Notes under the pieces: model-generated
Databases searched by the model: none
Seen by the model: the letters and a program-made list of their open reading frames with translations, nothing else
What the model was told of the DNA's origin: nothing
Shown here: piece by piece, positions 43,937 through 52,684 of the stretch
Numbering within the stretch: position 1 is the first letter of the stretch
Layout of the letters: each line of letters opens with the position of its first letter
Made by a program: the position numbers and the translations under genes
Assembly (NCBI RefSeq): GCF_024979295.1
Contig: NZ_JANLCJ010000001.1
Span: 744,001-808,000 of the forward strand
Origin: Herbiconiux daphne
GTDB taxonomy: Bacteria; Actinomycetota; Actinomycetes; Actinomycetales; Microbacteriaceae
Direction: 5' to 3'
Length of the DNA: 64,000 nucleotides

Positions 43937-43949
43937 AGATCCGATGTCT
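43934..43949 (-). promoter_or_regulatory. Second operator copy, upstream of the ABC transporter operon
   Basis: On the minus strand this reads AGACATCGGATCTTTA, 15 of 16 bases identical to the site at 40716-40731. It overlaps the lactonase stop codon and lies 28 bases upstream of the transporter operon's -35. Confidence 0.65.
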
Positions 43950-43977
43950 AATCGTTATCCGCCGACCGCGACAGTTG

Positions 43978-44007
43978 TTGACACCCTGGGATGCGGCTGA
44001 CGATACT
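43978..44007 (+). promoter_or_regulatory. Promoter of the sugar ABC transporter operon
   Basis: TTGACA (43978-43983), an 18-base spacer, and GATACT (44002-44007), ending 77 bases before the ATP-binding protein start. Confidence 0.6.
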
Positions 44008-44084
44008 GAATTTCACCGAAAACTCAAAGAAGAGATAGGCGTTGTGAGAATGATTCATCCGATCTTCCCCGGATCGAGCAAGCG

Positions 44085-45599
44085 ATGAGTGCGCCGCTGC
44101 TCGAGGTGGTGGGCGCCAGCAAGAGCTTTCCCGGTGTGAAGGCCCTCGACGACGTGCACCTCGACCTGCGGGCGGGCGAGGTGCTCGCTCTGGTGGGCGA
44201 GAACGGGGCCGGCAAGTCGACGCTGATGAAGCTGCTCTCGGGGGTCTACACACCCGACGAGGGCGAGTTCTTCCTGAGTGGCGAGCAGCTCGCGATCACG
44301 GGACCCAAGCAGGCGCAGGAACTCGGCATCAGCATCATCCATCAGGAGTTCAACCTGATGCCCGACCTCACGATCGCGCAGAACATCTTCATCGGCCGCG
44401 AGCCCCGCAGCGGAGGCGTCTTCCTGTCGGAGCGGTCGCTCAACCGCAAGACCCGCGAACTGTTCGACCGGCTGGGCCTCGCGCTCGACCCGTCGGAGGT
44501 CGTCGGCGGCCTCACCGTGGCGAAGCAGCAGATGGTCGAGATCGCGAAAGCCCTGAGCTACAACGCCCGCGTGCTGATCATGGACGAGCCGACTGCGGCC
44601 CTCAACGACGCCGAGGTCGACACCCTCTTCGACCTCATCCGGCGGTTCACGACGCCGACGACCGGGGTCATCTACATCTCGCACCGCATGCACGAACTGC
44701 GCCAGATCAGCGACCGCATCACGGTGCTGCGCGACGGGCGCTACGTGGGCACGGTCGAGACCGCGACGACGCCGACCTCGGAGGTGATCTCGCTCATGGT
44801 CGGTCGCGAGATCGTGAGCGAGCAGCGCCAGTCGGACGAGTCGGCGCCTCGCGAGACGGTGCTCGCCGTCGAGGGGCTGTCGACGAAGTCGCTGCTCAAA
44901 GACGTGAGCTTCGAGTTGCGCAAGGGCGAGATCCTCGGGTTCGCGGGGTTGATGGGGGCGGGCCGCACCGAGGTGGCGCGTGCGATCGTGGGCGCCGACC
45001 GATCGGAGTCCGGCACCATCACCCTGCACGGGCGCCCGGTCGTCATCAACAATCCGGCTGAGGCCGCCAAGCTCGGCATCGGCTACCTGTCCGAAGACCG
45101 CAAGCAGCTCGGCGTGCTGCTCGAGCGCAACGTGCGCGAGAACGTGGTGCTCGCCTCGCTCTCGGAGTACATCGGCGCCCTCGGCTTCGTCAAAGACAAG
45201 AAGATCGAGCGCACGGCCCGGGAGTACGTGACGGCGCTGCGCATCAAGACACCGTCGACCTCGCAGCTGGTGAAGAACCTCTCGGGCGGCAACCAGCAGA
45301 AGGTCGTGATCGCCAAATGGCTCGCGAAGGACTGCGACGTGCTGATCTTCGACGAACCCACCCGCGGCATCGACGTGGGCGCGAAAGACGAGATCTACGC
45401 CCTGCTCAACCAGCTGGCGGCCGGCGGCAAGGCGATCATCATGATCTCGTCGGAGCTGCCCGAGGTGCTGCGCCTCTCGCACCGCGTCGCGGTGATGTGC
45501 GAGGGCCGGCTCACGGCCGTGCTCGAGAATGCCGACGCCACCCAGGAGAACATCATGGATTACGCCACGCGCTTCAGCGCCTACGGAACGGTGAAGTAA
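44085..45599 (+). CDS. Sugar ABC transporter, tandem ATP-binding protein (RbsA/MglA type)
   Basis: 504 aa, two fused ABC domains. The first has Walker A GENGAGKSTLMKLL and Walker B VLIMDEPTAALND. The second has a degenerate Walker A (GLMGAGRTEVARAIVG), as normal for this family, the signature LSGGNQQKVVIAKWL, and Walker B VLIFDEPTRGIDVG. It energises the permease encoded by the overlapping next gene. With permease and binding protein it forms a CUT2-type importer, most likely for L-fucose or the related sugar used by the adjacent catabolic genes. The ribosome site is weak. Confidence 0.94.
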   Translation: MSAPLLEVVGASKSFPGVKALDDVHLDLRAGEVLALVGENGAGKSTLMKLLSGVYTPDEGEFFLSGEQLAITGPKQAQELGISIIHQEFNLMPDLTIAQNIFIGREPRSGGVFLSERSLNRKTRELFDRLGLALDPSEVVGGLTVAKQQMVEIAKALSYNARVLIMDEPTAALNDAEVDTLFDLIRRFTTPTTGVIYISHRMHELRQISDRITVLRDGRYVGTVETATTPTSEVISLMVGREIVSEQRQSDESAPRETVLAVEGLSTKSLLKDVSFELRKGEILGFAGLMGAGRTEVARAIVGADRSESGTITLHGRPVVINNPAEAAKLGIGYLSEDRKQLGVLLERNVRENVVLASLSEYIGALGFVKDKKIERTAREYVTALRIKTPSTSQLVKNLSGGNQQKVVIAKWLAKDCDVLIFDEPTRGIDVGAKDEIYALLNQLAAGGKAIIMISSELPEVLRLSHRVAVMCEGRLTAVLENADATQENIMDYATRFSAYGTVK

Positions 45600-46609
45600 T
45601 GACGCTCACGACCGAGACCCCCACCCCGAAGCCCGCCGAGGCGCGGCCGAACGCGGCGAGAGGAGCACTGCGGGGCTCCCTGCAGCAGCTGCTGGCGTTC
45701 GCGAGCCTGATCGTGATCGTGATCTTCTTCTCGATCGCGAGCCCGCACTTCTTCACCACCGCGAACATCATCAGCATCTTCACCGCGGCGACGGTCACCG
45801 GCACCCTCGCGCTCGGCACGACCTTCGTCATCATCACCGGCGGCATCGACCTCTCGATCGGCACCGGCATGATCCTCTGCGGCGTCATGGCCGGTGTCTT
45901 CCTCACCTACTGGGGCTGGCCGCTCTGGGCCGGAGTGCTCGGAGCGGTGCTGTTCGGCGCCCTGATCGGCGTGGTCAACGGTTTCAACGTGGCCGTGCTC
46001 AAGATCCCGCCGTTCATCGCGACCCTCGGCATGATGCTCATCGCGGCCGGACTCGCCCTCGTGATCTCGGGCACCAAGCCGATCTACTTCAAGGAGACCC
46101 CCGACTTCCAGTCGATCATGAACCTCTCGATCATCCCCGGCGTGCGCTTTCCGCTCGGTGTGGCGGTGTTCATCGTGCTGATCGTGCTCTCGGCCCTGCT
46201 GCTGTCGAAGACGATCGTGGGCCGCTACACGTTCTCGATCGGCTCGAACGAAGCGGCCACGGCCCTCTCGGGGGTCAACGTCGTGAAGTGGAAGATCATC
46301 ATCTACACGATCTCGGGCCTGTTCGTCGGCATCGCGGGCGTGCTCTCCGCCTCGCGGTTGAGCTCGGCCCAGCCCACCGGCGGCATGGGCCTCGAGCTCG
46401 AGGCCATCGCGGCCGTGGTGATCGGCGGCACCTCGCTGCAGGGCGGCAAGGGCTCCATCGTGGGCACGGTCATCGGCGCCCTCATCATGGCCGTGCTCAC
46501 CAACGGCCTGCGCATCATCTCGGTGCCGCAGGAGTGGCAGTCGGTCGCCGTCGGCCTCGTCATCCTCATCGCCGTCTACCTCGACATGCTGCGCCGCCGT
46601 AGCGCCTGA
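45599..46609 (+). CDS. Sugar ABC transporter permease (RbsC type)
   Basis: A 336-aa membrane protein from ATG 45599, which shares a base with the TAA of the preceding gene. About ten hydrophobic helices; the CUT2 motif TFVIITGGIDLSIGTGMILCG and the conserved loop FSIGSNEAATALSGVNV are present, as is EAIAAVVIGGTSLQGGKG. It forms the dimeric channel of the importer. 97 bp separate it from the binding-protein gene. Confidence 0.94.
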   Translation: MTLTTETPTPKPAEARPNAARGALRGSLQQLLAFASLIVIVIFFSIASPHFFTTANIISIFTAATVTGTLALGTTFVIITGGIDLSIGTGMILCGVMAGVFLTYWGWPLWAGVLGAVLFGALIGVVNGFNVAVLKIPPFIATLGMMLIAAGLALVISGTKPIYFKETPDFQSIMNLSIIPGVRFPLGVAVFIVLIVLSALLLSKTIVGRYTFSIGSNEAATALSGVNVVKWKIIIYTISGLFVGIAGVLSASRLSSAQPTGGMGLELEAIAAVVIGGTSLQGGKGSIVGTVIGALIMAVLTNGLRIISVPQEWQSVAVGLVILIAVYLDMLRRRSA

Positions 46610-46706
46610 GCGGAGCGGACCACGCATCCGTCCCTCCCGTCCCCGTGCACCCCATTCATCTCCATCCCCGCACCAGAATCCACCACCATCACAAAGGAGT
46701 CATTCA

Positions 46707-47693
46707 ATGAAGAAGAGACTGTTCGGGGCCGTCGTCGGCGCCGTAGCGCTGACCGCGGCCATGGCCGGCTGCTCCTCGGGCGGATCGACCGGCTCGACCG
46801 ACGCCGCCGCAGGCGGTGACACCCCCTACGTCGCCATCGTGTCGAAGGGCTTCCAGCACCAGTTCTGGCAGGCCGTGAAACAGGGCGCCGAGCAGGCCGC
46901 CGACGAGTTCGGGGTCGAGATCACCTTCGAAGGCCCCGACACCGAGGCCGACGTCGACCAGCAGATCCAGATGCTGCAGACCGCTCTCGACAAGCAGCCC
47001 GCAGCCGTGGGCTTCGCTGCTCTCGACAGTCAGGCCGCGGGCCCGCTGCTGCAGCAGGCTCAGGATGCCGGCATCCCGGTGGTCGCGTTCGACTCCGGTG
47101 TCGACAGCGACATCCCGGTCACCACCGCCGCCACCGACAACAAGGCGGCCGCCGCCGAGGCCGCGAAGCAGATGGCGGAGGCCATCGGCGGAGAGGGCAA
47201 GGTCGCGCTCGTCGTTCACGACCAGACGAGCGTCACCGGCGTCGACCGCCGCGACGGCTTCGTGGAGTACATGGAGGAGAACGAGCCCGGCATCGAGATC
47301 GTCGACATCCAGTACGGCGGTGGCGACCAGGCCAAGTCGGCCGACCTCGCCAAGGCCATCATCGCCGCGAACCCCGACCTCAAGGGCATCTACGGCAGCA
47401 ACGAGGGCTCGGCGATCGGCGTGGTGCAGGCCGTCAAGGAGCTGGGCCTGCAGCCGGGCCAGCTCACCGTGGTCGGCTTCGACTCGGGCAAGGCCCAGAT
47501 CGACGCGATCAAAGACGGGCTCATGCTCGGCGCGATCACCCAGAACCCGGTCGGCATCGGCTACGAGACCGTCAAGGCCGCGGTCGCGGCGATCGACGGC
47601 GAAGAGCTGCCGAAGTCGATCGACACCGGCTACTTCTGGTACACCGCCGACAACATCGACGACCCCGAGATCGCGGCCGTTCTCTACGAGTAA
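46707..47693 (+). CDS. Sugar ABC transporter substrate-binding lipoprotein (RbsB type)
   Basis: 328 aa from ATG 46707 with AAGGAG seven bases upstream. The signal peptide ends in lipobox AMAGC, so it is anchored on the outer face of the membrane. The periplasmic-binding-protein type 1 fold is clear: VAIVSKGFQHQFWQAVKQGAEQAA, VGFAALDSQAAGPLLQQAQD, IPVVAFDSG, YGSNEGSAIGVVQAV, VVGFDSGKAQIDAIK. It captures the sugar for the permease. A strong hairpin terminator follows its stop. Confidence 0.94.
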   Translation: MKKRLFGAVVGAVALTAAMAGCSSGGSTGSTDAAAGGDTPYVAIVSKGFQHQFWQAVKQGAEQAADEFGVEITFEGPDTEADVDQQIQMLQTALDKQPAAVGFAALDSQAAGPLLQQAQDAGIPVVAFDSGVDSDIPVTTAATDNKAAAAEAAKQMAEAIGGEGKVALVVHDQTSVTGVDRRDGFVEYMEENEPGIEIVDIQYGGGDQAKSADLAKAIIAANPDLKGIYGSNEGSAIGVVQAVKELGLQPGQLTVVGFDSGKAQIDAIKDGLMLGAITQNPVGIGYETVKAAVAAIDGEELPKSIDTGYFWYTADNIDDPEIAAVLYE

Positions 47694-47731
47694 CCGCCCG
47701 CGAATCATCCGACCGCTCCGCGGCCCGGCCC

Positions 47732-47763
47732 GGTGCCCCGTCTTCACGAGAAGGCGGGGCACC
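47732..47763. terminator. Bidirectional hairpin terminator
   Basis: GGTGCCCCGTCTTC pairs with GAAGGCGGGGCACC (one G-T pair) around the loop ACGA. It separates the convergent binding-protein gene (stop 47693) and the regulator gene (stop 47771), and is followed by TTCTCGTT on the plus strand. Confidence 0.8.
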
Positions 47764-47770
47764 TTCTCGT

Positions 47771-48463
47771 TCAGTCGGACTCGAGGGTGCCTTGGGTCCA
47801 CTGGCGCAGCCAGCGTTCGACGCCGGAGATGTGCGCCACCATGAGCGCCTCGGCCAGCTTGGCGTCGCCGATCTCGAGGGCGTCGACGATCGCGGAATGC
47901 TCGGAGAGGGTGCGCTCGGTGGCGTTCTCCTGCGTGAGCCCGCGCCAGACCCGGGCCCGGATGGTGTGGCCTGACAGCGACTCGATCAACGTGGTCAGGT
48001 AGGAGTTGCCGGCTGCCTCGACGATCGCGGCGTGGAACTCGAGGTCGTGCGCGACGAGCTCTTCGACGCTCGACGAGCCCTCCACGGCCGCCACCTGCGC
48101 CCGCAACGCGCCGATGCCGTCGTGGTCGAGACGAGCGGATGCCAGTGCTGCGGCCGCGGGTTCGAGGATGCGCCGCACGGCGAACAGCTCGAGGATCGAG
48201 TCGTCGTCGTGCAGGTCGACGACGAAGGTCATGGCCTCGAGCAGCAGGCGCGGCTCGAGGCTCGTCACGTAGGTGCCGTCGCCTCGCCGCACGTCGAGCA
48301 CCCGGATGACCTCGAGGGCTTTGACGGCCTCGCGCATTGAGCTGCGCGAGAGGCCGAGACGTTCGCTCAGCTCCTTCTCGGGCGGCAGCCGGTCACCGGG
48401 GCCGAGCTCGCCGGTGAGGATCATGTCTTTGATCTTGAGGATCGCTTCGTCGGTCACCGCCAT
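47771..48463 (-). CDS. FadR-subfamily GntR regulator of the fucose-type cluster
   Basis: A 230-aa protein. The winged helix (about 5-70) has IKDMILTGELGPGDRLPPEKELSERLGLSRSSMREAVKALEVI, the GntR signature. The FCD ligand domain (about 90-215) has LFAVRRILEPAAAALASARL, the metal-site HDLEFHAAIVEAAGN, and the C-terminal EHSAIVDALEIGDAKLAEALMVAHI. Such regulators bind sugar acids. It lies convergent with the transporter operon and is the only regulator in the cluster, so the repeated AGACATCGGAT sites are its probable operators. Confidence 0.9.
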   Translation of the reverse strand: MAVTDEAILKIKDMILTGELGPGDRLPPEKELSERLGLSRSSMREAVKALEVIRVLDVRRGDGTYVTSLEPRLLLEAMTFVVDLHDDDSILELFAVRRILEPAAAALASARLDHDGIGALRAQVAAVEGSSSVEELVAHDLEFHAAIVEAAGNSYLTTLIESLSGHTIRARVWRGLTQENATERTLSEHSAIVDALEIGDAKLAEALMVAHISGVERWLRQWTQGTLESD

Positions 48464-48505
48464 GCAGTGATCCTACCTTTGAGCATCCTCGTGTCGCCTG
48501 GGCGG

Positions 48506-49330
48506 TCACTGCACCTGACTTGTGGTGACGACGGTCGTCCACGGGCCGGGCGGTACATCGGCGTCGTCGACGAAGGTCCACGAGACGCCCGCCTGTTCGC
48601 CGTTGAGCTCGTCGAACCCCAGGCATCCGACCACCGCGGGCGAGACATCCATGCCCGCTCCGCCGTAGCGGGCGTTCAGCGGCCGGCGGTCGTCGTCGCC
48701 GAACACGTATTCGGCGTCGTCGTATTCGCCGGGGCCCGCGTCTTCGATCTGGGCGTAGCAGGTGGCGCCGCCGTAGCTGATGGCCACCCAGCGGTTCTTC
48801 ATGTAACTGAAGTCGGGGTCGCCCCGGTGCGAGACATACGGTTCCTCGCCGGCCCACGGCACCACCTCGTCGCGTCGCGCGAACGCCGCGGGGTCGTTGA
48901 CGTCGTCGAAGGGCAGGTCGAGGTAGAACGGGTTCTCGAGGGGCGTCATCTCGGTGGGGAACCAGTCGTTCGCGGCACTGCGCGCCTCGGTCTCGCACGT
49001 TCCGCCGGCGGTGGTGCCGTCGCAGCCGCCGTAGTTCGCGAGCCAGTTCGCGTCGTAGGTGGAATACACCTGGCTTCCGTCGTCGGCGGTGGGGTCGAAG
49101 ATCTCGCCTACCCAGAACGTGGTGGCGACGATGCCGGTGTGCACGGGATATCCGAGCGCGTCGGTCGGGGTGGTGGCCACGGTGTCTCCACATCCGGAGA
49201 GCTCGACGCACCCCGTGACGAACGAGCAGCCGCTGAGGGCGGTTGCGGTGATTCCGATCGCCAGAGCCCCGGTGACGCCGCGCCTCAGACGCGGTGTCAC
49301 CGGGGCTCCGGCCGACGGGGAACGGGTCAC
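48506..49330 (-). CDS. Putative secreted lipoprotein next to the polysaccharide genes
   Basis: 274 aa, GTG start at 49330 overlapping the deacetylase stop (GTGA). The signal peptide ends near ATALSGC (lipobox). The mature protein is rich in Asp, Tyr and Cys: FWVGEIFDPTADDGSQVYSTYDANW, then a central CDGTTAGGTCETE loop and NRWVAISYGGATCYAQIEDAGPGE, then a C-terminal beta-rich domain with GAGMDVSPAVVGCLG. This part recalls double-psi beta-barrel (RlpA/expansin-like) proteins, but the match is not firm. Last gene of the operon; a role in wall or polysaccharide binding is inferred. Confidence 0.65.
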   Translation of the reverse strand: MTRSPSAGAPVTPRLRRGVTGALAIGITATALSGCSFVTGCVELSGCGDTVATTPTDALGYPVHTGIVATTFWVGEIFDPTADDGSQVYSTYDANWLANYGGCDGTTAGGTCETEARSAANDWFPTEMTPLENPFYLDLPFDDVNDPAAFARRDEVVPWAGEEPYVSHRGDPDFSYMKNRWVAISYGGATCYAQIEDAGPGEYDDAEYVFGDDDRRPLNARYGGAGMDVSPAVVGCLGFDELNGEQAGVSWTFVDDADVPPGPWTTVVTTSQVQ

Positions 49331-50841
49331 TCCGACCCGCCGGTCGCGTCGGTCGGGGCGGTGCCGCTGATGTCCTGCGCCGTGCCACCGGCCTTGGCAT
49401 CGGTGCCGTCGTTCATGTGCACCTCGACCGGACCCTGCACGTTCGGCGCCGCCGTGGGTGCCGGCGGTGCCGCGACGGTCACCGGAGCGGGTGCCCCGAC
49501 GGTGTCGTAGAGCGAGTAGTCGTCGGTCACCAGGGTGCCGTTGCTGAACACGTTGAGACCGAAACTGATGCCGGTGAAGCCCGCCGGAATGGCCGGCGTC
49601 GTGAACACGGCCTCGGAGAAGACCGGGTTCGCGGCGAACCACGGACTCGATGTCCAGTACTGCCACACCCCGGCGGTCGACCTCAGGTAGATGGCGAACT
49701 GCGTCACGGTGGTGGAGGTGTACCACGCCCTCATCGAGTAGGTATGGCCGGTCACGACGGTCGGCGTGCAGGCGCCCAGGTCGAAGGCCGGCAGCAGTTT
49801 CGCGTCGCCGTCGACGTAGTTGGCGACCGACACGTAGCCGGCGACCGAACCCGTGCGGGCCGGCGACGTCCACGTGATGCTGGGGGTGTTCGAGCCGTAG
49901 CCGCCGGTCATCCAGCAGTTGGGCAGACCGTTGGCGCCGGCCGCTTCGAGGCTCGGGTTGACCACGGCGTTCACGCCGGGGCCGGCGGGTGCGGTGACGG
50001 GGCCGGCCACGGCCGGCTTGAGGGCTCCGCCGACGACCGCGTCGACCGTCTTCACCACCGTGTTGTTGGTGGTGGCGCGGGGCGCGAGCCATTGCAGGAA
50101 CTGACCGAACACCGTGGGCGTCACGTTCAGATCGCACCCGCTGGCGCAGATGTTGTGGAACGTGAACGGAACCCAGCCGCCGGTCTTCTCGGCGTTGGTG
50201 ACCGAGGTCTTCAGGTCGGCGAGGGTCCAGGTGTTGTCGACCTGATCGAGCGCCTTGAGGTAGAAGGGCTTGGCCGGCGGGATCTTCTCGGTGTAGCTGC
50301 ATCCGGAGCATCCGAACCGGCTGCGCAGGTCGCCCAGCATGCGGGCGCTGTTGTAGCCGCAGTTCTTCGCCGCGGTCTCGTTCGCCGGGATGCTGGAGGC
50401 GAAGGGGTAGGCGAAGCTCTTCACCGAGTAGCCCCAGCTCATCAACACGCTGCGGTCGTTGCAGATCTGGCGTGCCACCTCGTCGGCCGGCAGCACGGCG
50501 AGGTCGGGATGATTCACAGTGTGCCCGCCGATCTCGTGACCGGCGGCCTTCAGGGTGTCGAGGTTGGCGCGGGTGAGGTAATTGGCCGCACCGATGAAGC
50601 CCGACACCACATAGAAGGTGCCCTTCATCTTGTAGGTGTTCATCTGCGCGGCGGCGGCCAGCTGATTCGCGTTGCCGTCGTCGAACGTGAGACTGATCAC
50701 GGTCTGCGGCTTGGCCGCCTGGGGAACCGCGGCGTTCGCGGTCGCCGGCAGGGCGACCGCGCCGACGAGGGCCAGTGCAGCGAGCACCGCCGCCATCGGG
50801 CGCCAGGGCTTTCGAACGACGGGGGCGGTGCTTCGGTGCAC
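49327..50841 (-). CDS. Secreted polysaccharide deacetylase with C-terminal carbohydrate-binding-like domain
   Basis: 504 aa, GTG start at 50841. After the signal peptide (LAALALVGAVALPATANA) comes a NodB-type carbohydrate esterase 4 domain: SLTFDDGNANQ (catalytic Asp pair), AGHEIGGHTVNHPDL (metal His pair), SFAYPFASS and GWVPFTFHNIC. A second domain of about 170 residues (NPSLEAAGANGLPNCWMTGG, TSPARTGSVAGYVSV, FAIYLRSTAGVWQYWTSSPWF) looks like a CBM4/9-type jelly roll. The tail is Pro/Ala-rich. It should remove acetyl groups from GlcNAc-type polymers outside the cell. It lies 28 bp after glmS in the operon. Confidence 0.88.
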   Translation of the reverse strand: MHRSTAPVVRKPWRPMAAVLAALALVGAVALPATANAAVPQAAKPQTVISLTFDDGNANQLAAAAQMNTYKMKGTFYVVSGFIGAANYLTRANLDTLKAAGHEIGGHTVNHPDLAVLPADEVARQICNDRSVLMSWGYSVKSFAYPFASSIPANETAAKNCGYNSARMLGDLRSRFGCSGCSYTEKIPPAKPFYLKALDQVDNTWTLADLKTSVTNAEKTGGWVPFTFHNICASGCDLNVTPTVFGQFLQWLAPRATTNNTVVKTVDAVVGGALKPAVAGPVTAPAGPGVNAVVNPSLEAAGANGLPNCWMTGGYGSNTPSITWTSPARTGSVAGYVSVANYVDGDAKLLPAFDLGACTPTVVTGHTYSMRAWYTSTTVTQFAIYLRSTAGVWQYWTSSPWFAANPVFSEAVFTTPAIPAGFTGISFGLNVFSNGTLVTDDYSLYDTVGAPAPVTVAAPPAPTAAPNVQGPVEVHMNDGTDAKAGGTAQDISGTAPTDATGGSE

Positions 50842-50869
50842 GATGATCTCTCTCTCGATGATGATGCGG

Positions 50870-52684
50870 CTATTCGACGGTGACCGATTTGGCGAGGTTG
50901 CGCGGCTTGTCGACGTCGCGGCCGAGCGCGAGCGCGAGGTCGCGGGCGAGGATCTGCAGCGGCACGACCGACTCCAGCGGCCCCCACCGGTCGATCCCGC
51001 CCGGCATCGGGGTGCCGAGGCTGAGGCCGAGGGCCGGAACGGTGCTGCCGGCGCCGCCGATGCGGATGACGCGGCCGCCACGGGCCTCGACCTCGGCGAT
51101 GTTGCTCTCGATGCGGCGGTCGCCCGAATCGATGACCACCACCGGGGTGCCGGCCTCGACGAGCGCGAGCGGGCCGTGCTTGAGCTCGCCGGCCGGGTAG
51201 TGCTCGGCCCAGCGGTATGTGAGTTCCTTCAGCTTGAGCGCGCCCTCGGCGGCGTAGACCACGCCCGAGCCGCGGCCGAGGAAGAGAAAGCCCTGCGCAT
51301 CCCGGATCTCGTCGATGAGCGGCGGGATCGCCTTCTGCGATGCCGCGATTGCATGGGCGAGGAGATCGGGGATGCGCCGGAGGTCGTCGACCTGACGCCG
51401 CGCGTAGTCGCGGTCGATCCTCCGTGTCGCCGCAAGGGCGGACAGGGCCATCGCCACCCCGGTGATCACCTGGGCGACGAAGGTCTTCGTGGCGGCCACA
51501 CCGATCTCGGGGCCGGCGTGGCAGTTCAGCATCGAATCGGCCCGGCGCGCCAGGGTCGAGTGGTCGCTGTTGGTGAGGGCGACGAGCGACGAGGTGCCGA
51601 GGTCGAGGTCGTCGATCGCGCGCAGCACGTCGGCGGTCTCGCCGGATTGGCTGAGGGCGATGACGAGCGTGCGCGGCTCGACGATGGCGGTCGACGCCTC
51701 GCTCGCGATGAGCGACGAGTTGGGCACGTCGCCGAGGGCACCGAAGGCCGAGGCGATGACCCGGCCGGCGTTGAGCGAGGTGCCGCAGCCGAGCACGGCG
51801 ACGCGCTCGAACGCGGGCACCGAGAGGCTCGCCCAGAGCGATCCGTCGGCGATCGAGGGCGCCAGGCGATCGATGATTCGGGCGGCCGTCTCGGGCTGCT
51901 CCTCGATCTCCTTGCCCATGTAGTCGGCGTGGCCGGCGAGCCCGTGGGTCGCGCCCGACCAGGTCGACGCCACGAACGACGGGGGAGCGGAGTGCGCCCC
52001 GCTCCTGGTCCAGCTGAACTCGTCGGCGAGCTCGACGACGTCGCCGTCGCTCATCGCCTGGAACTCGTCGACCCACTCGGCGATCGCGTTGATGTCGCTC
52101 GCGGCGAACACGCCGCGGCCGGAGCGGGCGACCAGCAGGGGCGACCGGTGGGCGGCGGCCACCATACGGCCGGTCTGCGCGTCGAGCGCCACGATGGCCC
52201 ACGAGCCGTCGAGCTGCGCCGTGGCGGAGGTGACGGCCGTGCGCAGATCGCCGGTGACGATCAGCTCGTCTTCGATCAGGTGGCTGACCACCTCGCTGTC
52301 GACCTCCGAGGCGAACACGTGCCCGGTCGTCTGCAGGCGCAGGCGCAGCGCATCGGCGTTCTCGATGATGCCGTTGTGCACGATGCTGACGCGGTCGAGG
52401 CAGTCGGTGTGCGGGTGGGCGTTCGTCTCGGTCACGGCGCCGTGGGTGGCCCACCGGGTGTGGCCGATGCCGGTGCCCGAGAGCGCCGGCCCCACCCAGC
52501 CGTCGAGCTGGCGTTCCAGCGTCTCGACCCGCTGGGTGGTGCGCGACGAGGCGGTGGTGCCGTCGACGGTGCGGATGGCGACTCCGGCGGAGTCGTAGCC
52601 GCGGTACTCGAGCAGCTTCAGCGCGTCGATCAGAAAAGGGCCGGCCGATTCATCCATGCGGCAGGCGACGATGCCGCACATCAC
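50870..52684 (-). CDS. glmS: Glutamine-fructose-6-phosphate aminotransferase
   Basis: 604 aa, standard length. N-terminal class II glutaminase: MCGIVACRM (Cys 1 nucleophile), EYRGYDSAGVA, GHTRWATHG and VHNGIIEN. Two SIS domains follow, with VLGCGTSLNAG, ALSQSGETADVLRAI, FLGRGSGVVYAAEGALKLKELT and AGELKHGPLALVE, and the closing DKPRNLAKSVTVE. It makes glucosamine-6-phosphate, the entry point for UDP-GlcNAc. Lying inside a polysaccharide operon, it is probably a second, dedicated copy. The start overlaps the stop of the epimerase gene. Confidence 0.94.
   Translation of the reverse strand: MMCGIVACRMDESAGPFLIDALKLLEYRGYDSAGVAIRTVDGTTASSRTTQRVETLERQLDGWVGPALSGTGIGHTRWATHGAVTETNAHPHTDCLDRVSIVHNGIIENADALRLRLQTTGHVFASEVDSEVVSHLIEDELIVTGDLRTAVTSATAQLDGSWAIVALDAQTGRMVAAAHRSPLLVARSGRGVFAASDINAIAEWVDEFQAMSDGDVVELADEFSWTRSGAHSAPPSFVASTWSGATHGLAGHADYMGKEIEEQPETAARIIDRLAPSIADGSLWASLSVPAFERVAVLGCGTSLNAGRVIASAFGALGDVPNSSLIASEASTAIVEPRTLVIALSQSGETADVLRAIDDLDLGTSSLVALTNSDHSTLARRADSMLNCHAGPEIGVAATKTFVAQVITGVAMALSALAATRRIDRDYARRQVDDLRRIPDLLAHAIAASQKAIPPLIDEIRDAQGFLFLGRGSGVVYAAEGALKLKELTYRWAEHYPAGELKHGPLALVEAGTPVVVIDSGDRRIESNIAEVEARGGRVIRIGGAGSTVPALGLSLGTPMPGGIDRWGPLESVVPLQILARDLALALGRDVDKPRNLAKSVTVE

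Noticed and set aside
49331..50311. 601-codon minus-strand frame that includes the lipoprotein
   Set aside because: Its upstream two thirds are an Arg-rich shadow of the deacetylase gene. A GTG at 49330 starts a proper signal peptide.
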